From Planctomycetaceae bacterium (lineage in GTDB: Bacteria > Planctomycetota > Planctomycetia > Planctomycetales > Planctomycetaceae), in NCBI GenBank assembly GCA_020426345.1, contig JAGQQE010000016.1:1-36598 (forward strand): 36,598 nt of DNA, written 5' to 3'. Shown piece by piece: positions 16,689 to 25,777 of the stretch. Numbering within the stretch: the stretch's first letter is position 1; the number at the start of each line of letters is the position of its first letter. A program made the position numbers and the translations under genes. The notes below the pieces were generated by a model, which did not search any database, was not told the origin of the DNA, and saw nothing but the letters and a program-made list of their open reading frames with translations.

Positions 16689-17993
16689 CTATTGGGAACG
16701 ATTCGCGAAGGACCAGTTGTCAGGAATTCGGGCGTTCTTGCGAACCACGGCGATACCGTCCCGCATGTAGACTTCATCACAATCGCAGTTGGGCGATGGC
16801 GCTTCGCTCGCCACAATACGTGCATTTCGGCCGACGCAGACGTTCTTGTCGAGCAAAGCGCCGTCGATGTAGGCGTTATCCCCGATTCCCCAAACGGGAC
16901 CATTCAGGCTTCGCGTCGCAAATGAGTCGTTTTCCGGATAGAAGTCGGCTCCCATCATGACAACGTTCTTCAGGGTGACGTTGCTTCCGAGATGTGTGCG
17001 CATTCCGAGCACGCATCGATCCACGCTGGCTCCCTCGCCGATCGTGCAGCCGTCAGCGACCAGACTTTGGCGGATCGTGCAGGATTCCATACGAGTGGAT
17101 GGCAGAAATCTCGGACGCGTAAAGATTGGCGAGAGGCGGTCCGCAAAACGAAACGGAGGATTGGTGTCAGCAAGCGCGAGGTTGGCATCAAAGAACGCTT
17201 TGATCGTACCGATATCTTCCCAGTATCCATCGAAAAGGTGAGTTTGAACATGGTGATGCTTGATCGCCATTGGAAAGATATCGCGGCCAAAGTCTTCATA
17301 ATCTGTGGATTCGAGCAGGTCGACCAGAAGGTCTCGGTCCCAAAGGTAGATGCCCATGCTCGCCAGGTACTCGCGCCCATTGGCCTCAATTCCCTGCTGG
17401 TTGATCCATTCTGCTGGTGTCCTGACCTTGTCCAGTGATGCTTCGTCTTTCGGCTTTTCGACGAATCCGTTAACACGTCCAGTGCTGTCCAGCTGCATGA
17501 TGCCGAATCCTCGGGCGGCATCTGCGGTTACCGGAACAGTAGAAATGGTGACCCCTGCTTTGTTGTTGACATGCGTCGCAAGCATCCTGCGAAAGTCCAT
17601 ACGATACAGCTGATCGCCTGACAATATCAGAACGTAGCGATTTCCATGCTCTTTCAGGACGTGTAGTTGTTTTCGGACGGCATCCGCCGTTCCCTGGTAC
17701 CAGTTGACGTCATTCAGAGTTTGCTGAGCGGCCAGAATTTCGACATAGCCATTGTGAAACAAGTCGAAATTGTATGTCTGTCGGATATGGCGGTGCAGAC
17801 TGACCGAATTGAACTGTGTCAGCACGTACATCTTATTGATGCCGCTGTTGATGCAGTTGGAAATGGGTACGTCAATCAAACGATACTTACCGCCAACAGG
17901 GACCGCCGGCTTTGATCGCACTTCGGTCAGTGGCAGCAGCCGCGTGCCTTTTCCCCCGCCGAGAATCAGACAAACGACGTGACGCATTTCCAT
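16689..17993 (-). CDS. glgC: Glucose-1-phosphate adenylyltransferase (ADP-glucose pyrophosphorylase)
   Basis: A 434-residue enzyme that makes ADP-glucose from ATP and glucose 1-phosphate, the committed step of bacterial glycogen synthesis. Residues 11-18 (LGGGKGTRL) are the nucleotide-binding signature; [20 protein letters not shown] (28-47), [28 protein letters not shown] and YWEDIGTI are the expected GlgC blocks. The C-terminal part (from about 300) is a left-handed beta-helix with hexapeptide-like repeats ([20 protein letters not shown]...). Length fits the family. An alternative start two codons in (ATG 17987) is possible. No other glycogen gene is adjacent, which is common outside enterobacteria. 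In the family activity is controlled allosterically by glycolytic intermediates; nothing here tells which. Confidence 0.95.
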   Translation of the reverse strand: MEMRHVVCLILGGGKGTRLLPLTEVRSKPAVPVGGKYRLIDVPISNCINSGINKMYVLTQFNSVSLHRHIRQTYNFDLFHNGYVEILAAQQTLNDVNWYQGTADAVRKQLHVLKEHGNRYVLILSGDQLYRMDFRRMLATHVNNKAGVTISTVPVTADAARGFGIMQLDSTGRVNGFVEKPKDEASLDKVRTPAEWINQQGIEANGREYLASMGIYLWDRDLLVDLLESTDYEDFGRDIFPMAIKHHHVQTHLFDGYWEDIGTIKAFFDANLALADTNPPFRFADRLSPIFTRPRFLPSTRMESCTIRQSLVADGCTIGEGASVDRCVLGMRTHLGSNVTLKNVVMMGADFYPENDSFATRSLNGPVWGIGDNAYIDGALLDKNVCVGRNARIVASEAPSPNCDCDEVYMRDGIAVVRKNARIPDNWSFANRSQ

Positions 17994-18383
17994 GTTGACA
18001 CCTGCCTTCCTGGGTCAGTCAAAGTGGCCTGGCTGTAATCTGATCGTTCCAAATGGTTGCGATTCCTGGTATCGCAGACTACCCCGTCTTTTGTTTTCAG
18101 GCTCCGACGCACAGGCAACAATCACATTGCAGAACCTGCCGTCCGTTCGCTGTCTGTATTCGTCTGAATACCGACAGCGTGTCGTGCAGATTAACGAGCG
18201 CAGGAGTGACCTCGAACACAGCGAGGTTTACGCGACCTGGCCCGAAGTTACCAGTCAACATCTGAACAAGCGAACCAGGTCTCCCGTTGGGGAATAGTTG
18301 TTCTCATTCGTGGTCGCCGGACGAACCCTCCGGGTGAGGGCATGAATTCTTCATCAGAGAAGTTGTCCGTGATGAATCAGCAA
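17994..18383. other. 390-bp intergenic stretch upstream of glgC
   Basis: It lies between the start of glgC and the stop of the SGNH hydrolase gene, both on the minus strand, and should contain the glgC promoter. No protein-like frame, no strong hairpin with a T-run and no recognisable riboswitch was found. Confidence 0.45.
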
Positions 18384-19163
18384 CTACTTGTCTGTCGCGA
18401 TGCCTGCCGCTGTGAATGCGGTCGCCAATTGCCTTGTCCAGATCGCATAGCCTGCAGGGCTCATGTGAAGACCGTCTTTGACGAACAAGTCCTTCTTCGG
18501 CATTCCGTCGGCATCCAGCATGGCTGCCCAGACGTCAACATAGTGAAGGTGTTCAGACTTTGAGCAGATCTCCTGGATGCGATGATTTGCCTCCTGGATG
18601 GTATCCGCCATTGACCACCTTTTGAGACTTGGCTTGATACAGATGAAAAAAATGGGGGTTGGTTTGCCGGTTGACGCGTCGCTTTTTTCCGCGAACTTCA
18701 GGAAATCTGCAACGACCCGATCTGCCGTTTTGCCTTTTGCAATATCGTTGTCACCGGCGTACAGGACAATCGCTTTCGGTTGAACGGGTGCAACTATGCG
18801 ATCAAAGAACTCAATCGAATCTGAAATTTCTGAGCCACCGAAACCGTGATTGCAGGCATTCAATTCAGGGAATGAGTCCTTCAGTTTCCAAAGCCGAATA
18901 CTGGAACTACCCACGAAGACAATATCCCCCTTTGCAGACATTCCAGATGCAATCCGGGACTCCATTTCGGAAATGTCTTTTTCCCATCGGGATGCTGGCG
19001 CGGCCTTGTTCTGGGCCATGCATTTTCCGGATGCTCCCAGCATCGCCAATGCAAACAGCAGGGTCCACATGAGTTCGTGGGTTGACGGTCCAGGACAGGT
19101 TACCGCCCGCCTGATTGGTTTGCCTGCTGGTGCTGCGCAGGCGGCTGATTCGAAACACGACAT
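18384..19163 (-). CDS. Exported SGNH/GDSL-family hydrolase
   Basis: A serine-hydrolase-like protein of the SGNH family. Block I is IVFVGSSSIRLW, with the catalytic Ser in a GSSS variant of GDS; block II is GFGGSEISD; block III is YAGDNDIA; block V is KDGLHMSPAGY, giving the Asp-His pair. These enzymes hydrolyse ester bonds in lipids or acylated sugars. A hydrophobic signal (MWTLLFALAMLGASGKCMAQ) predicts export. The start is uncertain: ATG 19163 has an AAGGA site 8 bp upstream but gives a long N-region, while ATG 19070 begins directly with the signal but lacks a good ribosome site; I list 19163 (259 residues). The gene stands 137 bp downstream of hisB on the same strand. Confidence 0.85.
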   Translation of the reverse strand: MSCFESAACAAPAGKPIRRAVTCPGPSTHELMWTLLFALAMLGASGKCMAQNKAAPASRWEKDISEMESRIASGMSAKGDIVFVGSSSIRLWKLKDSFPELNACNHGFGGSEISDSIEFFDRIVAPVQPKAIVLYAGDNDIAKGKTADRVVADFLKFAEKSDASTGKPTPIFFICIKPSLKRWSMADTIQEANHRIQEICSKSEHLHYVDVWAAMLDADGMPKKDLFVKDGLHMSPAGYAIWTRQLATAFTAAGIATDK

Positions 19164-19300
19164 GGATGGGGTCCTTCGTAAAAAGTTTGATTCCGAAGGA
19201 TGACGAGTCTCGAGTGCGTTTTTCAAGTCGACACGGCCGGACACTGCTGTTCGGCGGAGTTTTCACAGCACCAGCGGGTAAGACCAGTTGTTCACTTCGC

Positions 19301-19900
19301 TTACTCGGACAGCGTCCCTTTGGAAGACGGGATGCCGGTTTGGCGAGGGTCGATCGCGACCGCCATGCGCAAGGCTCGGGCAGTCGCCTTAAAAATTCCT
19401 TCGGCAATATGGTGACTATTGGCGCCATGGTGCAGAAGCACGTGCAGATTCATCATGGTGTTCGACGCAACCGCGTTCCAGAATTCGTGCACGAGTTCAG
19501 AATCGAACGTCCCGATTTTTTGCGACGGGAATTGTGCTCCAAAATGAAACGCAAATCGACCGCTCAGGTCGACCGCAGATGTGACCAGCGTTTCTTCCAT
19601 TGGCAACGTCATATGACCATAGCGAGAGATGCCCTTCTTGTCGCCGATGGCCTGGCCCAGGCAACGCCCCAGACAGATTCCAACATCTTCCACTGTGTGA
19701 TGATCATCAATATGCCGGTCTCCATTGGCTGCGACGGAAAGGTCGAACAAACCGTGTCGAGCAAAAAGCGTCAGCATATGGTCGAGAAATCCAACGCCGG
19801 TCTCTACGGAACTTTGACCTGTACCATCCAGATGAAGAGACAGCTTGATCTGAGTTTCCGATGTGTTGCGTTCGATGGAGGCGTAGCGGTTTGCTGACAT
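19301..19900 (-). CDS. hisB: Imidazoleglycerol-phosphate dehydratase
   Basis: A 199-residue monofunctional HisB, the Mn-dependent enzyme that dehydrates imidazole glycerol phosphate to imidazole acetol phosphate in histidine synthesis. The start at ATG 19900 gives the family length; the frame runs further to 20020 but has no family similarity. Diagnostic blocks are [20 protein letters not shown], the metal motif [41 protein letters not shown] and the second metal motif [20 protein letters not shown]. No histidinol-phosphatase domain is fused. No other his gene lies in the window. It is transcribed divergently from the binding-lipoprotein gene at 20178. Confidence 0.96.
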   Translation of the reverse strand: MSANRYASIERNTSETQIKLSLHLDGTGQSSVETGVGFLDHMLTLFARHGLFDLSVAANGDRHIDDHHTVEDVGICLGRCLGQAIGDKKGISRYGHMTLPMEETLVTSAVDLSGRFAFHFGAQFPSQKIGTFDSELVHEFWNAVASNTMMNLHVLLHHGANSHHIAEGIFKATARALRMAVAIDPRQTGIPSSKGTLSE

Positions 19901-20177
19901 GATGGAAGCACACGGAGAAAAGTGAGGAAGAAGATCGACCACTCTGCCACAATCATGACGGCTGAAGTTCGTCGGCAAGGTGTTTGAGCACATGATTCGC
20001 TCTGGTCGACGAGTAATCATCGTGTTTGGGGTGGCAGATTCCAGCGAGTCGGAAGAATCTGCGATGTCCGTTCAATCGGCACGACTATTCTCAGTTGATA
20101 CTGCCTACAATCACGCGGGCAATTTGGCAGGTGACAAGCGGTCATGTTTGGCGCTGAGGGAAAGGTATCGCAGTTCG

Positions 20178-21176
20178 ATGAATGCCATGTTTCAACGGGT
20201 TCTGCTGATGGCAGGACTATTCTGGTGTGTGACCGGGTGCACGAAATCTGAGCCGGTTGTTGCTCTGAAGGATGGTACCACAAGGGTGAAGTTGGCATTG
20301 AACTGGTTTCCGGAGTGTGAGCACGGCGGGTTCATCGCCGGCGATGTTCATGGACATTTTTCAGCCAGAGATTTGGATGTTGAGATTATTCCCGGCGCAG
20401 TGGGGGCACCCCAGCAGGTGATTGCCGATCTTGCTTCCGGACGAATTCTATTTGCGGTTTCTGATGCGGATAACGTCGTCAAAGCGAGATCCCGGGGAGC
20501 GAAACTGGTCGCTGTCATGGCGGCGATGCAGAATTCGCCCCGCTGTATCATGGTTCACGAGGCTGCCGGCATCGACCGGCTGGAAGATCTTGCAAATCTG
20601 GAACTCGCAATCAGCGAATCCCGTCCGTTTGCATTGTGGATGAAAAGGAAGTTGCCGTTGACAAACGTCACAATGATTCCGTTTTCCGGGTCCGTGGCGG
20701 AGTTTCTGACAAAGCCGAAGTTTGCTCAGCAGGCATATGTGTTCAGTGAACCGTTCGTCGCCCGGGAGAAGGGAGGCGATCCGAAAACTCTGATGGTGTC
20801 GGACCTCGGATTCAATCCGTACGCGAGTCTTCTGGTCACAACGGAAGAAGCAATCCAGACTCAGCCAGATCTGGTAAAGCAGGTTGTTGATGGTTGCCTT
20901 GAGGGGTGGCAAACATATCTGCAGGATGCCACACAAACAAATCAAGCCATTCATTCGATGAACGATGGGATGAGTATCGCGGCCCTGGAGTTTGGTGTAT
21001 CAGCAATGCGGCCGCTCTGCCTGCCCGAGGAATCAACGAAATTAGGGGAAATGTCTCTGACACGCTGGCAAACTCTGGTGTCGCAGATTGAGGAAGTCGG
21101 CGAGATTGAAGCGGGCTCGGTGAAGGCTGAGGACTGTTTCTCCACAAAATTCCTTCCGGAATCTGGCGAAAAATAA
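20178..21176 (+). CDS. NMT1/THI5-like substrate-binding lipoprotein (ABC-type), orphan
   Basis: A 332-residue protein. From ATG 20178 the N-terminus reads MNAMFQRVLLMAGLFWCVTGC, a lipoprotein signal with the lipidated cysteine at residue 21; the frame extends to 19980 but that part lacks coding character. The mature part matches the SsuA/THI5-like binding-protein family: VKLALNWFPECEHGGFIAGD, HFSARDLDVEIIPGAVGAPQQVIADLASGRILFAVSDADNVV, and ALVFSEPFVA-like AYVFSEPFVAREK. Relatives bind pyrimidine precursors of thiamine, alkanesulfonates or nitrate-like compounds and deliver them to an ABC permease. No permease or ATPase gene is adjacent, so either the transporter is elsewhere or the protein has another role. 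Ligand unknown. Confidence 0.82.
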   Translation: MNAMFQRVLLMAGLFWCVTGCTKSEPVVALKDGTTRVKLALNWFPECEHGGFIAGDVHGHFSARDLDVEIIPGAVGAPQQVIADLASGRILFAVSDADNVVKARSRGAKLVAVMAAMQNSPRCIMVHEAAGIDRLEDLANLELAISESRPFALWMKRKLPLTNVTMIPFSGSVAEFLTKPKFAQQAYVFSEPFVAREKGGDPKTLMVSDLGFNPYASLLVTTEEAIQTQPDLVKQVVDGCLEGWQTYLQDATQTNQAIHSMNDGMSIAALEFGVSAMRPLCLPEESTKLGEMSLTRWQTLVSQIEEVGEIEAGSVKAEDCFSTKFLPESGEK

Positions 21177-21181
21177 GGGTT

Positions 21182-21221
21182 CGTGGGGCAAATTGCTGCG
21201 AACGTTGCGAAAACCCCCACG
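21182..21221. other. Stem-loop between the binding-protein gene and queE
   Basis: CGTGGGG (21182-21188) pairs with CCCCACG (21215-21221) around a 26-nt loop just after the stop of the lipoprotein gene. There is no T-run, so it is not a textbook intrinsic terminator; it may protect the 3' end or be chance. Confidence 0.35.
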
Positions 21222-21322
21222 GAGTGCGGTATTCTTCGGCGACGTGAATCCCGGTCGTGGCGCTCGGACATGCGTCTCAATGCTGTTGAACCCGTGCACC
21301 TTACTCTCTGTTCGGTTGAATC

Positions 21323-22000
21323 GTGCTGATCTCTGAGATCTTTGAATCCATCCAGGGCGAAGGACCGTGGTCCGGTACTCGCTCCCTGTTCATCCGCACG
21401 TCGGGGTGCAACCTGCGCTGCTGGTTCTGCGATACCCCGTACACATCGTGGCAGGCTGAAGGCGTCCAGTACTCACTGGAACAACTCTGCGATGTCGTTG
21501 CAGCATCTGAGTCTCCGGATGTGGTTTTGACGGGCGGCGAACCGATGCTTGTCAATGACCTGGTGCCCCTCAGTCGGCATTGTCGTGAATTGGGGAAACG
21601 AGTCACGATTGAAACGGCTGGCACGGTGGATCTTGGCGTCGAATGCGATCTGATGGCGATTAGCCCGAAATTGAAAAACTCGATTCCGGTGGATGCCATC
21701 TGGGGATCACGGCACGACCGAACTCGACATCAGCCCGATGTGTTGCGCGCATTGGTTTCCAGGTATAACGCCGTGTTCAAGTTCGTGATCGATTCGCCTG
21801 AAGACTTGCAGGAAGCCCGCAGCTATCTGGATGAATTTCCTGAGATTCAGCTGAATCAGATCTGGCTGATGCCGCAGGCCCGGGATCGAGATCAGCTGGC
21901 TGAGAAATCGGAATGGTTAAAGGCCGCCGCTATAGAAAATGGTTTTCAGTACTCGTCCCGACTTCATATCGAATTGTTCGGCAATCGGCGGGGAATATAA
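21323..22000 (+). CDS. queE: 7-carboxy-7-deazaguanine synthase (radical SAM)
   Basis: A 225-residue radical SAM enzyme starting at GTG 21323. QueE converts 6-carboxytetrahydropterin to 7-carboxy-7-deazaguanine in the pathway to queuosine and other 7-deazapurines. The start ISEIFESIQGEG (QGEG motif) is the family signature. The iron-sulfur cluster cysteines are C29, C33 and C36 in the CxxxCxxC motif of SGCNLRCWFCDTPY. TGGEPML is the SAM-binding GGE motif, and LMPQARDRDQL lies near the C-terminus. No queC, queD or queF is seen nearby. No preQ1 riboswitch was recognised upstream. Confidence 0.94.
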   Translation: MLISEIFESIQGEGPWSGTRSLFIRTSGCNLRCWFCDTPYTSWQAEGVQYSLEQLCDVVAASESPDVVLTGGEPMLVNDLVPLSRHCRELGKRVTIETAGTVDLGVECDLMAISPKLKNSIPVDAIWGSRHDRTRHQPDVLRALVSRYNAVFKFVIDSPEDLQEARSYLDEFPEIQLNQIWLMPQARDRDQLAEKSEWLKAAAIENGFQYSSRLHIELFGNRRGI

Positions 22001-22096
22001 CAGTTGCAAAGGTTCGAAAAGCGCCGGCGCAGTTTCAGCTGATGCGATGGTCTGAACTGAAGCGATGCTATTGAAGGGCTGAATGAAGGATCAAAC

Positions 22097-23002
22097 GTGT
22101 CTGAAACGCCAACCCCTCCGATTCCTCAGGATCCAACTCAACTCGCTCAGTTCGGTTCGCTCGAGCTGATCGCCCGGCAGTTGGTGGAGGGATTGCTGAT
22201 GGGCCGTCATCGCAGCCCGTATAAAGGCAGCAGTGTCGAATTCGTAGAGCATCGCGAATACTATCCGGGCGATGAAATTCGGCACATCGACTGGCGTGCT
22301 TACGGAAAAACCAACCGCTACTACGTCAAAGAATTTGAAGACGAGACAAATGTTCGCGCTCATCTGATTGTCGATTGCAGTTCCAGCATGGCATATGCCG
22401 GTTCAACGCTTTCGAAGTTCTCTTATGCAAGGATGCTGGCCGCATCGCTGGCATGGCTGCTGTTGAATCAGAGAGATGCTGTTGGCCTGGTCACCTTCGA
22501 TTCTGCCATTCGATCGCAGGTGAAGCCCTCCAGTAATCGAAATGTCTTCCGGCAGATTGAGCAGCATCTTCAGCAGGAGAAAACTGAATCTGAAACCAGC
22601 ATTGCTTCAGTGCTGGAAAGCCTGTTGCCGACACTTGCACGACGCAGTCTTTTGATTCTGATCAGCGACTGTTTTGATTCTGTGGATGATCTGGTCCGCG
22701 CTTTACAAAGATGTCGGCACGCCAGGCACGAAGTGATCGTGTTTCGAATTGCCGCTCCCGAGGAAGAAGAGTTTCCATTCGAACGCCCAACTCAATTCCG
22801 AAATATTGAGCAACAGAATCATCGGATCCTCGTTGATCCACTTCGCCTCAGGCGAGAATATCTGCGTCTGTATCGCGAATTCGCCGAAGAATTGTCGCGG
22901 CAATGTGGCATGCTGAACGTCGGATACAAACGCCTGTTGACGACGGACCCCCTTCAGTCAGCCCTGGGGTCGTGGCTTGCTGAACGCGATGCTCGCCGAT
23001 GA
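22097..23002 (+). CDS. DUF58 domain protein (vWA-like, MoxR-associated type)
   Basis: A 301-residue cytosolic protein with start GTG 22097 and AAGGA about 7 bp upstream. The DUF58 signature is plain: GRHRSPYKGSSVEFVEHREYYPGDEIRHIDWRAYGKTNRYYVKEFEDETN (two conserved blocks, about residues 36-85). A vWA-like core follows with a MIDAS-type DCSSSMA (about residues 94-100) and a DSAIRSQVKPS segment. Family members are usually encoded next to a MoxR AAA ATPase and help assemble or regulate membrane or secreted proteins. Here there is no MoxR gene in the window; the upstream neighbour is queE, 96 bp away. It ends 95 bp before the stop of the convergent lipoprotein gene. Confidence 0.93.
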   Translation: MSETPTPPIPQDPTQLAQFGSLELIARQLVEGLLMGRHRSPYKGSSVEFVEHREYYPGDEIRHIDWRAYGKTNRYYVKEFEDETNVRAHLIVDCSSSMAYAGSTLSKFSYARMLAASLAWLLLNQRDAVGLVTFDSAIRSQVKPSSNRNVFRQIEQHLQQEKTESETSIASVLESLLPTLARRSLLILISDCFDSVDDLVRALQRCRHARHEVIVFRIAAPEEEEFPFERPTQFRNIEQQNHRILVDPLRLRREYLRLYREFAEELSRQCGMLNVGYKRLLTTDPLQSALGSWLAERDARR

Positions 23003-23028
23003 CCATCTTTTCTGAACGTTCGGGCTGC

Positions 23029-23064
23029 AAAAAAAACACACGATCGCAAATCGTTGCGATCGTG
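23029..23064 (-). terminator. Rho-independent terminator of the lipoprotein gene at 23098
   Basis: On the minus strand a perfect 11-bp stem (CACGATCGCAA/TTGCGATCGTG, 23039-23049 with 23054-23064) with a 4-nt loop is followed by TG and eight T (A8 on the plus strand, 23029-23036). It lies 34 bp after the stop codon of the 23098 gene. On the plus strand there is no T-run, so it probably serves the minus-strand pair. Confidence 0.9.
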
Positions 23065-23097
23065 CTTCCGGACACTTTGGTCGTTGACGATGGTCTT

Positions 23098-23625
23098 TTA
23101 AGGAGTGGCACCGGTTGTGGAACAGTCGCTCTTCAAATCAAAGTTGAAAGTCGTTGTTGATGCTGTGACTTCAACCTGAATCTTTGAATCTTTGTTGTAG
23201 CAGTCCGGCACCAGTTCCACGTTAGGCGTTGGTGTCGCCGATTCCACTTCGCCTTCTCCGCTTCCTTCGCCTTCTCCGCCTGATTCGTCGTCTGAGTTCA
23301 ACCCGAGGATTTTCCGTGTCGTGCTGAACGCCACTTTCTTCTGACCGGGTGTCACGCCTGACATTTGCGAATCGAATTGAAGTGTGTATTTACCGCTGCT
23401 GTTAGTCTGAGCGAAGGAGAATGTTCCGTCGACCACGGATTCAAACGTGACGACAGCATTCGGCAGCGGCTCACCATCCAGAGTCACTGTGCCGGACACA
23501 GAGACGAGTTTCGCCTTGCTGTAGTCCATTTGCGGGGCAGTGCTGCAGCCGGTCAGAGTGATTGTGCAGATGGCCGAAGCCAGAATCGCGTGTGCCGTCA
23601 TTTGGGGGATTATTTTAGCAATCAT
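23098..23625 (-). CDS. Small lipoprotein with carboxypeptidase-regulatory-like fold
   Basis: A 175-residue lipoprotein. ATG 23625 is preferred; GTG 23634 would add three residues. The signal ends in the lipobox LTGC. Residues about 38-105 (VSVSGTVTLDGEPLPNAVVTFESVVDGTFSFAQTNSSGKYTLQF) form a small beta-sandwich of the transthyretin/carboxypeptidase-regulatory type, common in planctomycete outer-surface proteins. A low-complexity linker rich in Gly and Glu (SGGEGEGSGEGEVES) follows, then a C-terminal tail with two cysteines. It lies 72 bp after the DUF1559 gene stop on the same strand and shares its likely transcript, ending at the terminator at 23029-23064. The pairing with DUF1559 proteins recurs in this phylum. 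Function unknown. Confidence 0.8.
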   Translation of the reverse strand: MIAKIIPQMTAHAILASAICTITLTGCSTAPQMDYSKAKLVSVSGTVTLDGEPLPNAVVTFESVVDGTFSFAQTNSSGKYTLQFDSQMSGVTPGQKKVAFSTTRKILGLNSDDESGGEGEGSGEGEVESATPTPNVELVPDCYNKDSKIQVEVTASTTTFNFDLKSDCSTTGATP

Positions 23626-23697
23626 CGTGTCCACTTCTTCAATCTGTTTTGCGGCCGGGCAACCCTGATGCTGCCCGGCGATCTCTCCCGGGGCGGA

Positions 23698-24645
23698 TCA
23701 GAATTCTCCAACAATCTCACCGCCACGAATTGTGGCAAGTGATCGATAGAGGTTCAGGTCGATGTTTTCAGAGATGAAGCGTGCTGAACCATCTGCCAGA
23801 GTGAACTGAGCGCCGCCAACGTGATAACTTCCGAATGAAATTTCCATCAGTGTGCCATGCATTGTCGGATTCAGGCGGGAGTTGATTGGGACGCATGCGG
23901 AACCCAAGCCTTCTGAATATTCTGTTCCACCCTTTCCACCCGGGTTCCATCCGCCGGTTTGTGGTGAACCAAACAACCAGAAATCCATTTGCTGACCGTC
24001 TTTGACGTACGTGTCAGAATAGGATTCGCCGATCATAAGCGTGTTGGTTGTGCCGTCGACAATATCCCGCATACGCACTTTACTGCAGCCGTAGAACATG
24101 CCGTTCAGCGGTACAATCTCAAGAGCCGTATAAGCCGATGTATTGTAGGGAGCAACTCGAGTGCTCAGGTCATCGGAGGATGCATTTGATGCGGCAACAG
24201 CTCGATAGGCTGTTGGAACGCGACCGGGGATTCCGTTGTTGTCACGTGGACCACCGTCAGCCGTTGACGGGCAAAGAAATGCACTGATCACAGTGCCGCA
24301 GGCTTTTTCGTTCGGCGAACCATTTGCATCCCAGTTACCCGGGCCGCTTTCCTGCCAAATCAGGGTCGCGTAGAGGTTTCCCTGTTCAATTTGTGGCAGG
24401 ATCATCGCTGACCAGAGAGTCTCTCGTTGATCAAACCCATAGGGAAATACTCCAAAGGTGTCGTGATAGTTGTGCATCGCCAGACCCAGTTGCTTGAGAT
24501 TGTTCTTACATTGAGTTCGGCGTGCAGCTTCTCGCGCCTGCTGAACTGCTGGCAGAAGAAGCGCAATCAGAATCGCAATGATTGCGATGACGACGAGTAA
24601 TTCGATCAGTGTGAATCCTGCGGTACGTTTGCGCCGGACGTCCAT
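23698..24645 (-). CDS. DUF1559 pseudopilin-like protein with prepilin N-terminus
   Basis: A 315-residue protein. ATG 24645 is preceded by a strong AAAGGAGG site, so I reject the longer frame to 24786. The N-terminus is a type IV pilin-like signal: a basic lead, then [21 protein letters not shown] cut before Phe and methylated, followed by the helix [33 protein letters not shown] that defines the DUF1559 family (SBP_bac_10-like name in some databases). The C-terminal half carries the [22 protein letters not shown] segment typical of the family. Planctomycetes encode tens of these proteins, thought to form fibre-like or type II secretion-associated structures at the surface; no role is proven. 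It is followed by a lipoprotein gene on the same strand. Confidence 0.95.
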   Translation of the reverse strand: MDVRRKRTAGFTLIELLVVIAIIAILIALLLPAVQQAREAARRTQCKNNLKQLGLAMHNYHDTFGVFPYGFDQRETLWSAMILPQIEQGNLYATLIWQESGPGNWDANGSPNEKACGTVISAFLCPSTADGGPRDNNGIPGRVPTAYRAVAASNASSDDLSTRVAPYNTSAYTALEIVPLNGMFYGCSKVRMRDIVDGTTNTLMIGESYSDTYVKDGQQMDFWLFGSPQTGGWNPGGKGGTEYSEGLGSACVPINSRLNPTMHGTLMEISFGSYHVGGAQFTLADGSARFISENIDLNLYRSLATIRGGEIVGEF

Positions 24646-25098
24646 CGATGCCTCCTTTAGGCGATGCAAAGAAATTTTGTAGACAGAACTATTTAAAGAA
24701 AGTCGTTGGCACAGCTGCCAGGGGCATTTCAACTTCGCCATGTTAAGAAATTGAGTACCGCTAATCCCTTCTTCCCCGGTTCTCAACCTCGAAAAAAAAC
24801 GAGGACCGTCTGCCCTGTGGGGTAGGATGCTATCATCTACTGCTGGCGGTTATTAGTTTGTGGACATAAGAAAAAATGCCATGTGTGATTATGGGGGACG
24901 AATGTTTAGTGTTGGCGCGGGGGCGGTTTCTGGGGCAATTCCTGCGGGGGATGTCATGGCATCGGCGGAATTTGCCGGAGAGCGTTCAAGTCCGGCGTTT
25001 GCATGTCCGAGAATATCAGCAGCCATCAAATCTGTATTCACGTAGAAATTCACCAATTCGTCTGAAGTCTTCTCAGAGTTATCAGTGAGACAGCTCTC

Positions 25099-25407
25099 AT
25101 GATTATGCAGAGTGATGATTCCGGCTTCGATGATGATGACGAGTTCATGCCGTCCTTGAAGCCGTCGCCAGGCCGGTACCGTCTGCGTTTCTTTCAGCCG
25201 CAGTCTGACCCTCGCGTTGCGGGAATGCAGTATATCTTCGTTCCGACCGCCATCCGAAATGGATTCTCAAGAGTTGATGCTTCGCACAAAGACGTAATGC
25301 GGCCGAGGTTGCGTTTCTCTGCGTCTGCAGCACGTGCGGGGCAATCACATGCCGGGCAATCACGTGAGGAGCATCAGTCTGACTTTTCCCAGCTGTTCTT
25401 CGGCTGA
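25099..25407 (+). CDS. Marginal small hypothetical protein
   Basis: A 102-codon frame from ATG 25099 with reasonable codon choice over its first 70 codons (MIMQSDDSGFDDDDEFMPSL, then RYRLRFFQPQSDPRVAG). It has no strong ribosome site, no recognised domain, and its last third is the 15-bp repeat read as AGQSH/AGQSR. It could be real, a remnant or chance. I list it only because it is the best frame in a 1.1-kb gap. Confidence 0.22.
   Translation: MIMQSDDSGFDDDDEFMPSLKPSPGRYRLRFFQPQSDPRVAGMQYIFVPTAIRNGFSRVDASHKDVMRPRLRFSASAARAGQSHAGQSREEHQSDFSQLFFG
25331..25375. repeat. 15-bp tandem repeat, 3 units
   Basis: Units begin CACGTGCGGGGCAAT (25331), CACATGCCGGGCAAT (25346) and CACGTGAGGAGCATC (25361). 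The first two differ at 2 of 15 positions; the third is more diverged. Palindromic CACGTG hexamers flank the array. It lies in otherwise gene-poor DNA. Confidence 0.7.
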
Positions 25408-25777
25408 ACCGGCCGTGCCACATCCAAAGGATTCGTGTCCCGATCTGGGCGTGATCAAATGAGCGGAAAACTGCCTCAATCGTACCTGCGTCGAGCGTGA
25501 AATTGATGCAACGATCTGACAGCGAATGAGTTGCAGCTTTCTTAAGAACGCACCTGACCGCTGTCCAGCTGTGATTCATCCCGCAGGCAGGGCTGTTCTT
25601 GACGTTCAGGGACGAAAATCGCTCACCAGAATGCCCTCGCAGTGATTGCCAATCATCCGTTAGCATCAAACGCATGGCTCTGGATTTTGATTTTGTGCCA
25701 GAGTCCGCAGTTCACTCATGAAGTTTCGATGGTTGCATGGAGCAACCTGTCGATTCGTGGGAATACGAGGTTCAGGG

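Larger units (their letters stand above)
24646..25777. other. 1.1-kb stretch without a convincing gene
   Basis: This is the largest gap in the window. It holds the strong upstream region of the DUF1559 gene, a palindrome CCTCG-A8-CGAGG (24787-24804), a triple 15-bp repeat (25331-25375) and one marginal small frame (25099-25407). Other frames, including a 176-codon one on the minus strand (25145-25675), are compositionally poor. No RNA gene was recognised. Confidence 0.5.

Noticed and set aside
21177-21322. preQ1 riboswitch upstream of queE
   Set aside because: A stem-loop is present but the compact preQ1 pseudoknot pattern and A-rich tail are not seen.
24787-24804. Intrinsic terminator at CCTCG-A8-CGAGG
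   Set aside because: The A/T run is in the loop, not after the stem, and it lies upstream rather than downstream of the nearest gene.
25145-25675. 176-codon frame on the minus strand in the 1.1-kb gap
   Set aside because: Rich in Arg, His, Cys and Trp, no ribosome site, no domain; part of it is just the 15-bp repeat.
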